Shown here one piece after another: positions 52,520 through 62,053 of a DNA stretch of 64,000 nucleotides. Both the position numbers and the translations under genes were made by a program. The first letter of the stretch is position 1. Every line of letters begins with the position of its first letter. The DNA is from a bacterium (lineage in GTDB: Bacteria; Planctomycetota; UBA1135; UBA2386), in contig JAUILN010000004.1 in NCBI GenBank assembly GCA_030432695.1, positions 620,001-684,000 on the forward strand, read 5' to 3'. Below the pieces are notes generated by a model, which made no database searches, had not been told where the DNA came from, and worked only from the letters and a program-made list of their open reading frames with translations.

Positions 52520-55363
52520 ATGCGAAACACGAACAGATGGAGTCTGTACGCCGCGACCCTGGCGGTGGCCTGGATGGCTACCGACCTCGGCGCGCAACGC
52601 CGCTACTACTTCCGGGCCGGCGATGCGAACGGCGACCGGGCGGGCGTCATCGCCAGCGGCGGCGACGTCGACGGGGACGGTCGGAAAGATGGCGCGGTCG
52701 GCGCGCCGGGTGACGACGATGGCGGCAACGGTGCGGGCTCGGTCACCGTCGTGGCGGGACGCACCGGTGCGGTGCTGTGGCGCTTCGATGGGGCCGCTGC
52801 GCACGACCAGTTCGGCCTGGCCGTCGCGATCAACGGCGACTTCGACGCAGATGGCCATGCCGACATCGCCGTGGGCGCACCGGGACACGACGCCAACGGT
52901 GCCGAGTCCGGGCGCGTCTACGTCTACTCCGGCCGCGACGGCTCGCTCCTCGCCGACCGCGACGGGGGCGGCGCTGGCGAGGCCTTCGGCTTCGACCTGA
53001 GCTTCGTCGGCGATATCGACGGGGACGGCGGTGACGACCTCCTGGTGGGCAGCGACAGCGCGCAGGGTTGGGCCCGGATCCTCGGCCGCACCGGTGGCGA
53101 CATCGTGGCGCACGGTCCGGGTGGTCCGAGCTTCGGGATCCGGGTGGCGGTGCTCGACGACCTCGACGGCGATGGCCGCAACGACTACGCAGTCACCGAG
53201 CCGTCGCACAACGGCAGTTTCGGGCGGGTCTGGGTCTTCTCGGCGACGCACGCGGTGCTCCGGACCCTCGACGGAGTCGCATTCTCCGACTTCCTTGGCC
53301 TGGACGTCTGCGGTCTCGGCGATGTGGACGGCGACGGCGTACCAGACCTTGCCGCGTCGGAACTCGGGCAGACGGTCGGCGGCGCGGTCTCGGTCTTCTC
53401 AGGCAGCAGCGGATCGAGGCTCTGGACCACGCCCGGTGAGATCACCAGCGACCTCTTCGGGGGCGCACTCGCGAATGCCGGGGACGTCGACGGCGACGGC
53501 GCCGACGATCTTCTCGTCGGTGCCAGCGAGGAGGTCTCCGGTGGCCCCGGCTACGCGCAGGTGCTCTCCGGCCGCACCGGTGCGCGGATCCTCGACCTGA
53601 GGACCGCGTTCGACTCGCAGCTGTTCGGGTCCTTCGTCGCGGCCGCCGACTTCAACGGCGATGGCCACCGCGAGCTCGTCGTGGGATCCATGGGGGGCGC
53701 GACCGATCCGGGTGGTATCGAGACCTACCTGGCGCCGCCGCCGGGTGCGCCGGTGGTCGGTTCGACGGTCGTCGGTGGTGCACCGGGAGACCGGGCCGGA
53801 CTCCAGGTCGCCGTGGTGGGGGACATGAACGGTGACGGTTGGCCCGACTGGGCGATGGGTGCGCCTGGCGACGACACGATGGGCGCGGACGCCGGCGCCG
53901 TGACGGTGGTCTCGGGTCGCGACGGGTCGACGATCTGGACCGAGTACGGTGCCGCACCGGGCGACCTGTTCGGCTACGCGGTCGCGGATGGTGGTGATGC
54001 GGCAGGCGACGGCTCACCTCATGTGTTGGTCGGCGCACCGCAGATCGGCACCGGGCGGCAGGGCTACGTGAAGATCCTGGGACCCGCCGGCGGAGCCCTG
54101 GGGTCTCTCGGCGGTGGTGCGGGCAACGACGAGTTGGGTACCTCGGTCGCGAACCTCGGGGACCTCGACGGCGACGGCGAGGACGACCTGGCTCTCGGCG
54201 GGGCGCGGGCTCAGGTGGGTGGCACCGAGCGTGGTTCGGTCTGGGTCTACTCGAACTCCACGTTGCTGTTCCGGTTCGACGGCGCGGCGACCGACGACCA
54301 GTTCGGCACGGGCGTGTCCGCGGCCGGCGACCTGGACGGCGACGGCCGCCAGGAGATCCTGGTTGGCGCCGTCCAGCGTCGCAACGGCAACGCCGGCTAC
54401 GTCGACGTCTACGACGGCGCCAGCGGGGCGAGGATCCGCCGCCTGGTCGGGCGGACGGGTGGCGACGCATTCGGTAGGTCGGTCGCCCCGGGCGGCGACA
54501 TCGACGGCGACGGCGTGCCGGACCAACTCGTCGGCGCGCCGCTGCGTAGCGCGTTCGGTAGATTCAGTGGCGAGGTCTCGGCGTGGTCGGGGGCGAACGG
54601 TGCGCTGATCCGTCGCTTCGAGGGGGCCTTGGGGGACATCCTCGGCCATGGTGTGGCGTTCGCGGGCGACGTCGACGGCGATGGTCGCCCGGACGCGGTG
54701 GTGGGATCGCCCGGCCTCTCGTCGTCGGCACCCGGTTTCGTCGAGGTCCTGTCGTTCGCCGACGGACGCCACCTCGCGCACTTCGACGGCGATGCCGGTG
54801 GGGCCAAGATGGGCGAAGCGGTCGCCGGCGCCGTCGACCTGAACCGCGATGGTCGGCCCGACTTCCTGGCCGGCGCACCCGACCTCAACCGGCCGACCGA
54901 GCCGGGGCGGGTCCGGACCTTCCTCAGCACCTCGCCGGTCGGCTCGCGCCTGGTCACCTTCGGCTCGCCCTGCACCGGATCCTCGGGTCGTCGACCCTCG
55001 ATCCGTGCCGCTGGCCGGGCGGCGCTCGGTGGATCGTTCGAGGTGCGGCTGTCCGGCGCGCTGCCGAGCTCGTCGGCGTTCCTGCTGCTCGGTTTCTCGA
55101 ACAGCAATGCCAATGGTCTGCCGCTGCCGTTCGACCTCGGCCTGATCGGTGCGCCCGGCTGCACGCAGTACGTCTCGCTCGACATCGGCAGCGCCTACGC
55201 GGCCGACGCGACCGGGCGGGCGCGCGCGCCGCTGCCGGTGCCGAACGACGCCGCGCTGACCGGCAACTCGATCTACCTGCAGTGGATCGACCTCGACCTG
55301 TTCGCGAACGCGTTGCGGTTGACGACCTCAGGTGGGTTGGAGGCGCGGATCGGGGAACTCTGA
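52520..55363 (+). CDS. Secreted FG-GAP repeat (integrin-like) protein with recurrent C-terminal module
   Basis: 947-residue exported protein. The signal peptide (SLYAATLAVAWMATDLGAQ) is followed by about 13 FG-GAP/VCBS-type repeats (GDVDGDGRKDGAVGAPG, GDFDADGHADIAVGAPG, GDIDGDGGDDLLVGS) of about 60 residues, with DxDxDG calcium loops, i.e. integrin-alpha-like blades. The final 130 residues form the recurrent module (LGLIGAPGCTQYV, PLPVPNDAALTGNSIYLQW, ARIGEL). ATG 52520 gives the signal peptide; upstream in-frame residues overlap the kinase gene. It lies 100 bp after the kinase and converges with the next gene (22-bp gap). Likely surface adhesion or structural function. Confidence 0.87.
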   Translation: MRNTNRWSLYAATLAVAWMATDLGAQRRYYFRAGDANGDRAGVIASGGDVDGDGRKDGAVGAPGDDDGGNGAGSVTVVAGRTGAVLWRFDGAAAHDQFGLAVAINGDFDADGHADIAVGAPGHDANGAESGRVYVYSGRDGSLLADRDGGGAGEAFGFDLSFVGDIDGDGGDDLLVGSDSAQGWARILGRTGGDIVAHGPGGPSFGIRVAVLDDLDGDGRNDYAVTEPSHNGSFGRVWVFSATHAVLRTLDGVAFSDFLGLDVCGLGDVDGDGVPDLAASELGQTVGGAVSVFSGSSGSRLWTTPGEITSDLFGGALANAGDVDGDGADDLLVGASEEVSGGPGYAQVLSGRTGARILDLRTAFDSQLFGSFVAAADFNGDGHRELVVGSMGGATDPGGIETYLAPPPGAPVVGSTVVGGAPGDRAGLQVAVVGDMNGDGWPDWAMGAPGDDTMGADAGAVTVVSGRDGSTIWTEYGAAPGDLFGYAVADGGDAAGDGSPHVLVGAPQIGTGRQGYVKILGPAGGALGSLGGGAGNDELGTSVANLGDLDGDGEDDLALGGARAQVGGTERGSVWVYSNSTLLFRFDGAATDDQFGTGVSAAGDLDGDGRQEILVGAVQRRNGNAGYVDVYDGASGARIRRLVGRTGGDAFGRSVAPGGDIDGDGVPDQLVGAPLRSAFGRFSGEVSAWSGANGALIRRFEGALGDILGHGVAFAGDVDGDGRPDAVVGSPGLSSSAPGFVEVLSFADGRHLAHFDGDAGGAKMGEAVAGAVDLNRDGRPDFLAGAPDLNRPTEPGRVRTFLSTSPVGSRLVTFGSPCTGSSGRRPSIRAAGRAALGGSFEVRLSGALPSSSAFLLLGFSNSNANGLPLPFDLGLIGAPGCTQYVSLDIGSAYAADATGRARAPLPVPNDAALTGNSIYLQWIDLDLFANALRLTTSGGLEARIGEL

Positions 55364-55385
55364 TCCTCGCGGCAGAGGTCCTTCC

Positions 55386-57269
55386 TCACCAGATGTACGG
55401 CTCGCTCGAGTTGGTGATCCACGGCGAACCCGAGACCGGCACCACCAGGTCCTGCATGCGCAGCACGATGCCGTTCAGGCTCAGGTCGTTCGGGATCACC
55501 AGGTCGGTGTGCAGCACGCCGTCGCTCGGGATGATGCCGAGGACGGCCGAGACGTAGGTCGCCGGGTCGACGCGCAGCGTGCCGAGCGGTGGGAGGTCGA
55601 GCTCGAATGGATCGGTGCCGAACACGCCGAACACCGCCGCGCCCGCAGGGCCCACCTGCATGTGGTTCAACACGCCGCCGCGGGTGGCGAAGCGCGAGAA
55701 CTCGGGGAAGCGCGACTGGTTGCTCAGCGAGCCGTTGGCGGTGAACACGTAGACGTGGCTGCCGGTCTCGACGTAGCCGATCGACGAGTTGGCGCGGAAC
55801 GACTGCACGCTGCCCTGCAGCGCGATCGACTCCCAGGTGTTGTGGAACAGGCTGTAGCCGTAGGCCGTGCTGCCGTCGTGGGCGATGCCGGTCAGGCGCC
55901 AGACGCTCCAGGTCGGCGACGGACCGGTCGCCTGGTGTTCCCAGCGACCGAGGCCCGGATCGAAGACGTCGACCGAATTGGCGTCGACCGCCGCGGCGAG
56001 GGCGCCGCTGGTCTGGATCACCAGGGATCCGGAGGAGGTCAGCGACGCCCACTGGTCGGTGCGCGCCGAGTAGGCGTCGTAGCCGGTGGGCGTCGACACC
56101 AGGATCGACTCGTAGGTGCCGTCGACCTGCAGCGCCTGCTGGCCGGTGGGTGCGGGGACCCACAGGCCGCTGAGTGCCGAGTAGGCCAGTGCCTGGCCGG
56201 CGCCGTCGGAGACGTAGGCGGCGCAGTCGCCGAGGGTGGCGTTGAACGCGCCGCTCGGACCGGGGGAGACCGTGCCGGTCAGGCCGCTGAAGGCCAGCAG
56301 CGACGAGCCGGAGTCGAGGATGGCGTACGAGCCGAGCGACCCGCCGGGGATCAGGATGTTGCCGGTGCCGAGGGCCGGCAGCGGGACCATCGCGTCGGTG
56401 CCGGGCGCGTAGCCGGTCAGCGTGCCCTGCGCGTCGACCGCGGCGACGTTGCGGCCGCTGTATACCGTCGGTGGCGCGGAGTAGCTTCGCCGCACGATGT
56501 TGCCGGTCATCGTGCTGAACAGCGCCAGCTCGTTGCCGTGCGTGACGAAGGCGTGGCCGTCCTGGGCGTTCAGTGCACCGGAGACCGCGTTCGGGAAGGC
56601 CGCGACGTCCCAGGTGTTCTGGTACGACGAGAACATCTTCAGCTCGTCGGGTCCCGACAGGCCGACCATCGCGCCGCTGCGGAACGCCGAGTAGGTGCCG
56701 CCGGTGCGGTTGGCGGTGGGCACCCAGGTCCCGAAGAAGGCGCTGAAGCCGTAGCAGGCGGTGTCGTCGACCGCGAGGATCGAATGCGAGCCGAGGCTCA
56801 GGCTCTGCAGTTGGCCGGTGATGGTCTGCGGCACCCACTGGCCCTTGAAGCCCGAGAAGCCGTGGACGGTGTTGCCGTCGGCGACCGCGGCGGCCCACGA
56901 CGACGACGCGCTGCCGATGGTGACCAGCGCGCTCGGCGACACGGTCAGCGTCTCGACGGTGCCGGTCGCCGCCGACCAGGCGTGGACCTGCGGCAGGTCC
57001 TGGATCAGGCAGTAGCGGTTGGTGGCCTGGACGGTGGCGTTGGCGCTGATCGGCTGCACGGTCCAGCGACGCAGCAGGCCGGAGTAGAGGTGGACGGCGG
57101 AGGGTGTCTCGACGATCGCCAGCGAGCCGAGTGCGCGGACCGAGGTGGTGTTGGCGGGCTTGGGGTACTCGGTCCAGTACGGACCGTCGGGGTTCTGAGC
57201 GGCGAGGGAGGAGACGCAGCCGAGCAGCGTCACGAGGGTAAGGCGAGGCAACATGGAGTCGGTTCTCAT
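55386..57269 (-). CDS. Secreted propeller-like repeat protein
   Basis: 627-residue exported protein with a signal peptide (LTLVTLLGCVSSLAAQ). A long array of beta repeats shows FSG, YSA, W and G motifs spaced about 40-50 residues (HGFSGFKGQW, YGFSAFFGTW, LAYSALSGLWVP, YDAYSARTDQWASL), suggesting a many-bladed propeller. The C-terminal section carries DPFELDLPPLGTLRVD and LVIPNDLSLNGIVLRMQD, a relative of the recurrent C-terminal module. Two starts are possible (ATG 57269 or 57254); neither has a clear ribosome-binding site. No known family name applies. Confidence 0.8.
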   Translation of the reverse strand: MRTDSMLPRLTLVTLLGCVSSLAAQNPDGPYWTEYPKPANTTSVRALGSLAIVETPSAVHLYSGLLRRWTVQPISANATVQATNRYCLIQDLPQVHAWSAATGTVETLTVSPSALVTIGSASSSWAAAVADGNTVHGFSGFKGQWVPQTITGQLQSLSLGSHSILAVDDTACYGFSAFFGTWVPTANRTGGTYSAFRSGAMVGLSGPDELKMFSSYQNTWDVAAFPNAVSGALNAQDGHAFVTHGNELALFSTMTGNIVRRSYSAPPTVYSGRNVAAVDAQGTLTGYAPGTDAMVPLPALGTGNILIPGGSLGSYAILDSGSSLLAFSGLTGTVSPGPSGAFNATLGDCAAYVSDGAGQALAYSALSGLWVPAPTGQQALQVDGTYESILVSTPTGYDAYSARTDQWASLTSSGSLVIQTSGALAAAVDANSVDVFDPGLGRWEHQATGPSPTWSVWRLTGIAHDGSTAYGYSLFHNTWESIALQGSVQSFRANSSIGYVETGSHVYVFTANGSLSNQSRFPEFSRFATRGGVLNHMQVGPAGAAVFGVFGTDPFELDLPPLGTLRVDPATYVSAVLGIIPSDGVLHTDLVIPNDLSLNGIVLRMQDLVVPVSGSPWITNSSEPYIW

Positions 57270-57434
57270 GGCGGCCAGGGGTGGGCCAGGGCGCGCGCTC
57301 AACGGGACCTCTCGGGGGCGGTTCAGGAGGTTTCCGGGGCGTTTCCGATTCCGGTGGAATCGCGCTGAACCGGACCAGCGACCGTCCGTTGGCGCGCCGC
57401 CGACCCGGGTCCCCTTCCCCGGGCGGCACCCACG

Positions 57435-60400
57435 ATGTCGTCGCTGCTCCTCGCGCTTTCCCTGTCGTTCGCCCCGCTGACGGCCTGCCAGGACCCGGAT
57501 CCCGGGCCAGTCCGCATCGCCTTCGTCGGCCTGCACGGCGGCGAGTTCGAGAAGATGCTGGCACTGCAGGACGAGGCCCGTGTCGTCTGCACCTACCTGA
57601 CCGACCAGGAGTTCACCGACCAGCCGCCGGACCTCACGGCGGTCGATGCCCTGCTGCTGCAGCACATCCACGCCCCGGTCGACAAGGTCCTCGCGGAGTG
57701 CCTGCGCGCCGCGGACTCGGCGGGCGCTCGTCCGCGGACCTTCGCCCTCTCGGGCGGCACCGACCGCATTCCCGGACTCGCCACCGAGGACTGGATCGAG
57801 GTCGATCCGGTGCTGCAGGCCTGCTACCGCGCGCCGCGCGTCGAGAACTTCGCGATCCTGCTGAAGCGGGTGGGGGCACTGTGCACCGGCAAGGACCCGG
57901 ACGTCGGCGAGCCGCTCGAACTCGATCTCGGACCGATCCACCATCCCGCCCGGCCCCAACCGTTCGCGGCGGTCGCCGAGCTGCTGGACTTCGCGCGGCA
58001 GCGTGGCGTCGACGTCGAGCGCGCGCCGCGGGTCGCGGTCACCGCGCACGCCACCCACTACCTGATGCAGCAGCCGCGGGTCGTCGCGGCGCTGGTCGAA
58101 GAGCTGGAGCAGCACGGCGTGCTGGCGTTCGTCGCGATCGACGACTTCGGCGTCGACTACCAGGAGAAGATGCTCGAGATCGGGCCGGACGCGGTGATCC
58201 ACTCCTGCCACTCGCGCGACGAGCTGGAGTTCCGCCTCGAGCTCGGCGTGCCGCACACCCACTCGGCGTTCTTCCGGCAGCAGTCGATCGCCGAATGGCG
58301 GGACTCGCCGTTGGGGCTCTCGCCGCACGAGATCGTGTTCCACTGCGCGACGCAGGAGCTGCTGGGCGGCATCGAGCCGTTCGCGACCTGTGGCACGCTA
58401 CGCGGCGGCGGCAGCGAGGAGGACTTCACGCCGATCCCCGACCGCATCACCCGGCTGGTCGAGCGGACGCTGGCCTACGTGGGGCTGCAGCGCAAGGCCA
58501 ACGCCGACAAGAAGGTGGCGTTCGTCTACTACGACCGCGAGGCCAGCCGCTCGTCGCTGTTCCGCGGCAGCCCGACCGGCATGTTCCTCAATGCGCCGCG
58601 CAGCGTGCTGAACGTGCTCGGGGCGATGCGCGAGGCGGGCTATCGGCTCGACGTGCCCGACGGTGAAGACGAGCTGATCGCGCGGGCCCAGGAGACCGGG
58701 CGGGTGGTCGGCCTCGACGACCGCAGCGAACTCGAAGCGCTGGCCGACAGCGGCAAGGTGCCGCTGGTGCCGGTCGCGGAGTATCTGCGCTGGCTCGAGG
58801 AACGGGTGCCGGCCGACGCCCGCGCGGCGATCGAACGCAACTGGGGCGCTGCGCCGGGCACGATCAACGTGGTCGAGCGCGGGGGCGAGCAGTTCCTGGT
58901 GGTGCCGCTGATCGACCTGGGGAACGTGGTCCTGCTGCCGCAGCCATTGCGCGGCGAGGCCTACGACCCGTCGCAGACCCACGACAAGCTGACCCCGCCG
59001 CCGCACAGCTACCTGGCGGTGTACTTCTGGATCGAGGCCGGCTTCGGCGCCGACGCGATGGTCCACTTCGGCACCCACGGCTCGGAGTTCCTGCTGCCGG
59101 GCAAGTCGGTCGGGCTGTCGGAGACCGACTGGCCCGGCATCGTCGCCGGCAAGCTGCCCAACTTCCTGATCTGGGTGGTCAACAACGTCGGCGAGTCGGT
59201 GCCGGCCAAGCGGCGGACCTACAGCGTGATCGTCGACCACCTGGTGCCGCCGACCACCGAGGCGGGGTTGGCCGATGGCCTGGCGCTCCTGCACGACGAC
59301 GTCGACCGCTTCGCGCGTCTCGAGGCCGGCGTGCTGCGCGAGAAGCTCCGCGAGTCGATCACCGCGCGCTACCGGCAGGAGGACCTCGACCAGGACCTCG
59401 GCCTGGCGCCGGAGGATGGCGGGCTCCTCGACGATGCGGCGGTCGACGAGCTGACCGACTACCTGCACGCGATCGCCGAGGAGCTCACGCCGACCTCGCT
59501 GCACATGCTGGGCGAGCCGCCGGCCGACGACGCGCGGCTGCCGTGGTTGGTGCACTGCGGTGGCAGCACGCTGCTGGAGGAGCTCGACAAGGCGATCGGG
59601 CATGGTGGCGAGCACGACCACGAGCATGGCCATGCAGACGCCAGCGAAGCGGCGCCCGAGATGCACGAGATCACCCGTCTGCGGGCCGGCGCCGAGCAGG
59701 TGCTGCGTCGCCAGCTCCGCGACGGTTTCTCGGCGCTCGAAGCGGTGCGCTCGGTCGGCGGCGAGGTCGACGAACTCTCCGAGCAACTCGCCGCCACGCT
59801 CGCCGACCTCGCCGAACTCGACCGCGGCCTGCAGAGCACCGGCGACGAGATCGGCAACCTGCTGGTCGGTCTCGAGGGTCGCTTCGTTCCGCCAGGCCCC
59901 GGCAACTCCCCCGACCGCAACCCCGGCTCGGTGCCGACCGGTCGCAACATGTTCCTGCTCAACCCGCGCGAGATCCCGACGAGGGAGTCGTGGGCGATCG
60001 GCTCCGAGCTGGCCGAATCGCTGGCGCGAAACCACTTCGACAGCCACGGCGAGTGGCCGACCAAGATCGCCTTCGATCTGCGCGCCGGCAGCACCTGGCG
60101 CGACTTCGGGGTGATGGAGGCGCAGATCCTCAAGCTGCTCGGCTGCGCGCCGGTCCGCGACGACCGAGGTCGGGTCTTCGACGTCGAGTTGATCCCGCGC
60201 GAGGAACTCGGCCGGCCGCGCATCGACGTCTTCGTCCGATCGGGCAACCGCTACAACGATATGCTCGGCGACCGGCTGAAGCTCATCGACCGCGCGATCC
60301 GGCTCGCGGGCGAGCAGCAGGAGGACGACAACGGCATCCTGGCCGCGACCACGGCACGGCTCGAGGAGCTGGCCGAGGCCGGCATCACCGGCGAGCGGGC

Positions 60401-61448
60401 CGCGGTGCTGGCGGCGGCGCGGATCTTCGGGCCGCCGCCCGGCGTGTCGGGGCCGACCGCCTACCGCTACCTGCTGGAGCGGTCGGGCGACTGGGAAGAC
60501 CGCGGCGAGCTGATGGAGGCCTACCTGCAGCAGGTGCGCTACGCCTACACCGAGGGCGCGTGGGGCGAGGAGTCCGAGGCGGCGTTCACCAGCGCGATCC
60601 GCGACGCGGAGTACGTGGTGCGCAACTGGTCGGACTCGACCCGTGGTCCGACCACCAACCGCTACCAGTGGATGCACGGCGGGACGCTGGCGTTGGCGGT
60701 CGAGCACGTCAGCGGCAAGCGGCCGGTCTACCTGCTGTCGGACCTGCGCAACCTCGACAAGCCGGAACTGGTCGTCGCCGAGGAGGCGCTGCGCCGCGAC
60801 CTGCGGGTGCGGGCCTTCAACCGCAAGTGGATCGAGGGCCTGATGAAGGAAGGCTACGCCGGCGCCGACCAGCTCCAGGTCGCGACCAGCAATGCCTACG
60901 GCTGGTCGGTCATGCGATCGGGCTCGGTGCCCGACGAGTTCTTCGAGAAGTTCGTCGACCTCTACGTGCGTGACACGCTCGACCTGGGACTGCGCGAGTT
61001 CTTCGAGCGCGAGAACCCGTGGGCCCTGCAGGGCATCGCCGAGAACCTGTTGGAGGTGGCGCGCAAGGGCATGTGGGAGGCGAGCGAGGAGACGCTGCGG
61101 GAACTCGCGGAGGTGCTGCAGGAGTCGCGCGACGAGCACGGTGCGGGCGGTGGATTGTTGACCGCCGGCAATGCGCGGCTGGAGGAGTTCGTCGCCGAGT
61201 TGTTGGGAGCGACGGCCGATCCGGAGGCGGCGGAGGAGACTTCGCCGGAGGTCGCGGCGGTGCCTGCGGCGTTCCAGGAGGAGAGTGCGACTGCGGAAGT
61301 TGCGCCGCGCGACCGAATGGCGGTCGAGGGCGTCGAGCTCACCGAGAAGCCCATGGAAGAGATCGAGTCCTACACCACCGCGATCGCCGCGGGCTGCGCC
61401 GCACTCCTGGTGCTGGTCGGCTTCCTGAGCCGCCGGAGGGTCGCCTGA
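57435..61448 (+). CDS. Exported CobN/ChlH-like chelatase, HmuS-like
   Basis: 1337-residue protein of the CobN/magnesium-chelatase H family, acting on a metallo-tetrapyrrole. It carries family signatures: HFGTHGSEFLLPGKSVGLS (about 535-553), LPNFLIWVVNNVGESVPAKRRTY and VIVDHLVPPT. Unlike cytoplasmic CobN it has an N-terminal signal peptide (LLLALSLSFAPLTAC, possibly a lipoprotein) and a C-terminal span with a basic end (IAAGCAALLVLVGFLSRRRVA). It should therefore face the periplasm, anchored at the C-terminus. A His/Glu/Asp-rich segment (HGGEHDHEHGHADASE, about 722-737) could store or bind metal. The next two genes (MotA/ExbB-like, DUF2149) overlap it. That set mirrors hmuS-centred haem-utilisation loci, where HmuS is thought to remove iron or open haem; the substrate here is inferred. 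Confidence 0.88.
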   Translation: MSSLLLALSLSFAPLTACQDPDPGPVRIAFVGLHGGEFEKMLALQDEARVVCTYLTDQEFTDQPPDLTAVDALLLQHIHAPVDKVLAECLRAADSAGARPRTFALSGGTDRIPGLATEDWIEVDPVLQACYRAPRVENFAILLKRVGALCTGKDPDVGEPLELDLGPIHHPARPQPFAAVAELLDFARQRGVDVERAPRVAVTAHATHYLMQQPRVVAALVEELEQHGVLAFVAIDDFGVDYQEKMLEIGPDAVIHSCHSRDELEFRLELGVPHTHSAFFRQQSIAEWRDSPLGLSPHEIVFHCATQELLGGIEPFATCGTLRGGGSEEDFTPIPDRITRLVERTLAYVGLQRKANADKKVAFVYYDREASRSSLFRGSPTGMFLNAPRSVLNVLGAMREAGYRLDVPDGEDELIARAQETGRVVGLDDRSELEALADSGKVPLVPVAEYLRWLEERVPADARAAIERNWGAAPGTINVVERGGEQFLVVPLIDLGNVVLLPQPLRGEAYDPSQTHDKLTPPPHSYLAVYFWIEAGFGADAMVHFGTHGSEFLLPGKSVGLSETDWPGIVAGKLPNFLIWVVNNVGESVPAKRRTYSVIVDHLVPPTTEAGLADGLALLHDDVDRFARLEAGVLREKLRESITARYRQEDLDQDLGLAPEDGGLLDDAAVDELTDYLHAIAEELTPTSLHMLGEPPADDARLPWLVHCGGSTLLEELDKAIGHGGEHDHEHGHADASEAAPEMHEITRLRAGAEQVLRRQLRDGFSALEAVRSVGGEVDELSEQLAATLADLAELDRGLQSTGDEIGNLLVGLEGRFVPPGPGNSPDRNPGSVPTGRNMFLLNPREIPTRESWAIGSELAESLARNHFDSHGEWPTKIAFDLRAGSTWRDFGVMEAQILKLLGCAPVRDDRGRVFDVELIPREELGRPRIDVFVRSGNRYNDMLGDRLKLIDRAIRLAGEQQEDDNGILAATTARLEELAEAGITGERAAVLAAARIFGPPPGVSGPTAYRYLLERSGDWEDRGELMEAYLQQVRYAYTEGAWGEESEAAFTSAIRDAEYVVRNWSDSTRGPTTNRYQWMHGGTLALAVEHVSGKRPVYLLSDLRNLDKPELVVAEEALRRDLRVRAFNRKWIEGLMKEGYAGADQLQVATSNAYGWSVMRSGSVPDEFFEKFVDLYVRDTLDLGLREFFERENPWALQGIAENLLEVARKGMWEASEETLRELAEVLQESRDEHGAGGGLLTAGNARLEEFVAELLGATADPEAAEETSPEVAAVPAAFQEESATAEVAPRDRMAVEGVELTEKPMEEIESYTTAIAAGCAALLVLVGFLSRRRVA

Positions 61449-62053
61449 TGGAGTTCCTCAGCGAGACCCTCTACGAGGTGTCCAACGCGATGCTGGTGCC
61501 GGTCATCGCGGTGCTGCTCGGACTGCTCGTGGTGGTCCTGGTGTCGTTCGGCCGCTTCCTGTCCGAGGCGCTGGAGCGCACCCGCGCCACCCGGCACTGG
61601 ACCGCGTTCCGCGACCGGCTGATGGTCGCTGGCGAGGAACGCGCCGAACTGGTGCGGCAGTTCTTCGACGAGCCACGCTGGCCCGAACTGGTCACGCTGT
61701 TCGCACGCCGCGGCACCGGCTACCGCACCGCGAAGCGCGAACTCGAGACGGTGAGCACCGAGTGCGAGCTCTCGGCCCGGCGCCGCGTCGCCCGCATGGG
61801 ACTGGTGGCCCGCGCCGGCCCGACCGTCGGCCTGATGGGCACGCTGATCCCGATGGGCCCCGCCCTGGTGGCGCTGGCCGAGAACGACGTGTCGACGATG
61901 TCGCGCGCGCTCGTCGTCGCATTCACCACCACCGTCGTCGGCCTGGTGATCGGTCTGGTCGCCAGCGTGATCACCACCACCCGCCGGCACTGGTACGCCG
62001 CCGACCTCGCCGCGATCGAGACCCTGGTCGACGAACTGGAGCCGAACCGATGA
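61448..62053 (+). CDS. MotA/TolQ/ExbB proton-channel family protein
   Basis: 201-residue inner-membrane protein. Hydrophobic segments lie near 15-38 (MLVPVIAVLLGLLVVVLVSFG) and in two C-terminal spans (VGLMGTLIPMGPALVALAENDV; ALVVAFTTTVVGLVIGLVASVI), the characteristic ExbB/TolQ core with a GLMGTLIPMGPAL motif. It starts at ATG 61448, overlapping the chelatase stop (TGATG), and ends within the DUF2149 gene start (ATGA 62050-62053). It presumably uses the proton motive force to energise the exported chelatase or a partner receptor, as proposed for hmu-type loci. No TonB-dependent receptor is seen in the window. Confidence 0.88.
   Translation: MEFLSETLYEVSNAMLVPVIAVLLGLLVVVLVSFGRFLSEALERTRATRHWTAFRDRLMVAGEERAELVRQFFDEPRWPELVTLFARRGTGYRTAKRELETVSTECELSARRRVARMGLVARAGPTVGLMGTLIPMGPALVALAENDVSTMSRALVVAFTTTVVGLVIGLVASVITTTRRHWYAADLAAIETLVDELEPNR

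Noticed and set aside
48487..52530. Long minus-strand open frame opposite the sigma/kinase pair
   Set aside because: It is the antisense shadow of well-supported genes in high-GC DNA; its composition is Arg/Pro/Gln-rich with no domain.
58398..61139. Long minus-strand open frame opposite the CobN-like gene
   Set aside because: It is an antisense shadow; the plus-strand product has clear chelatase motifs.
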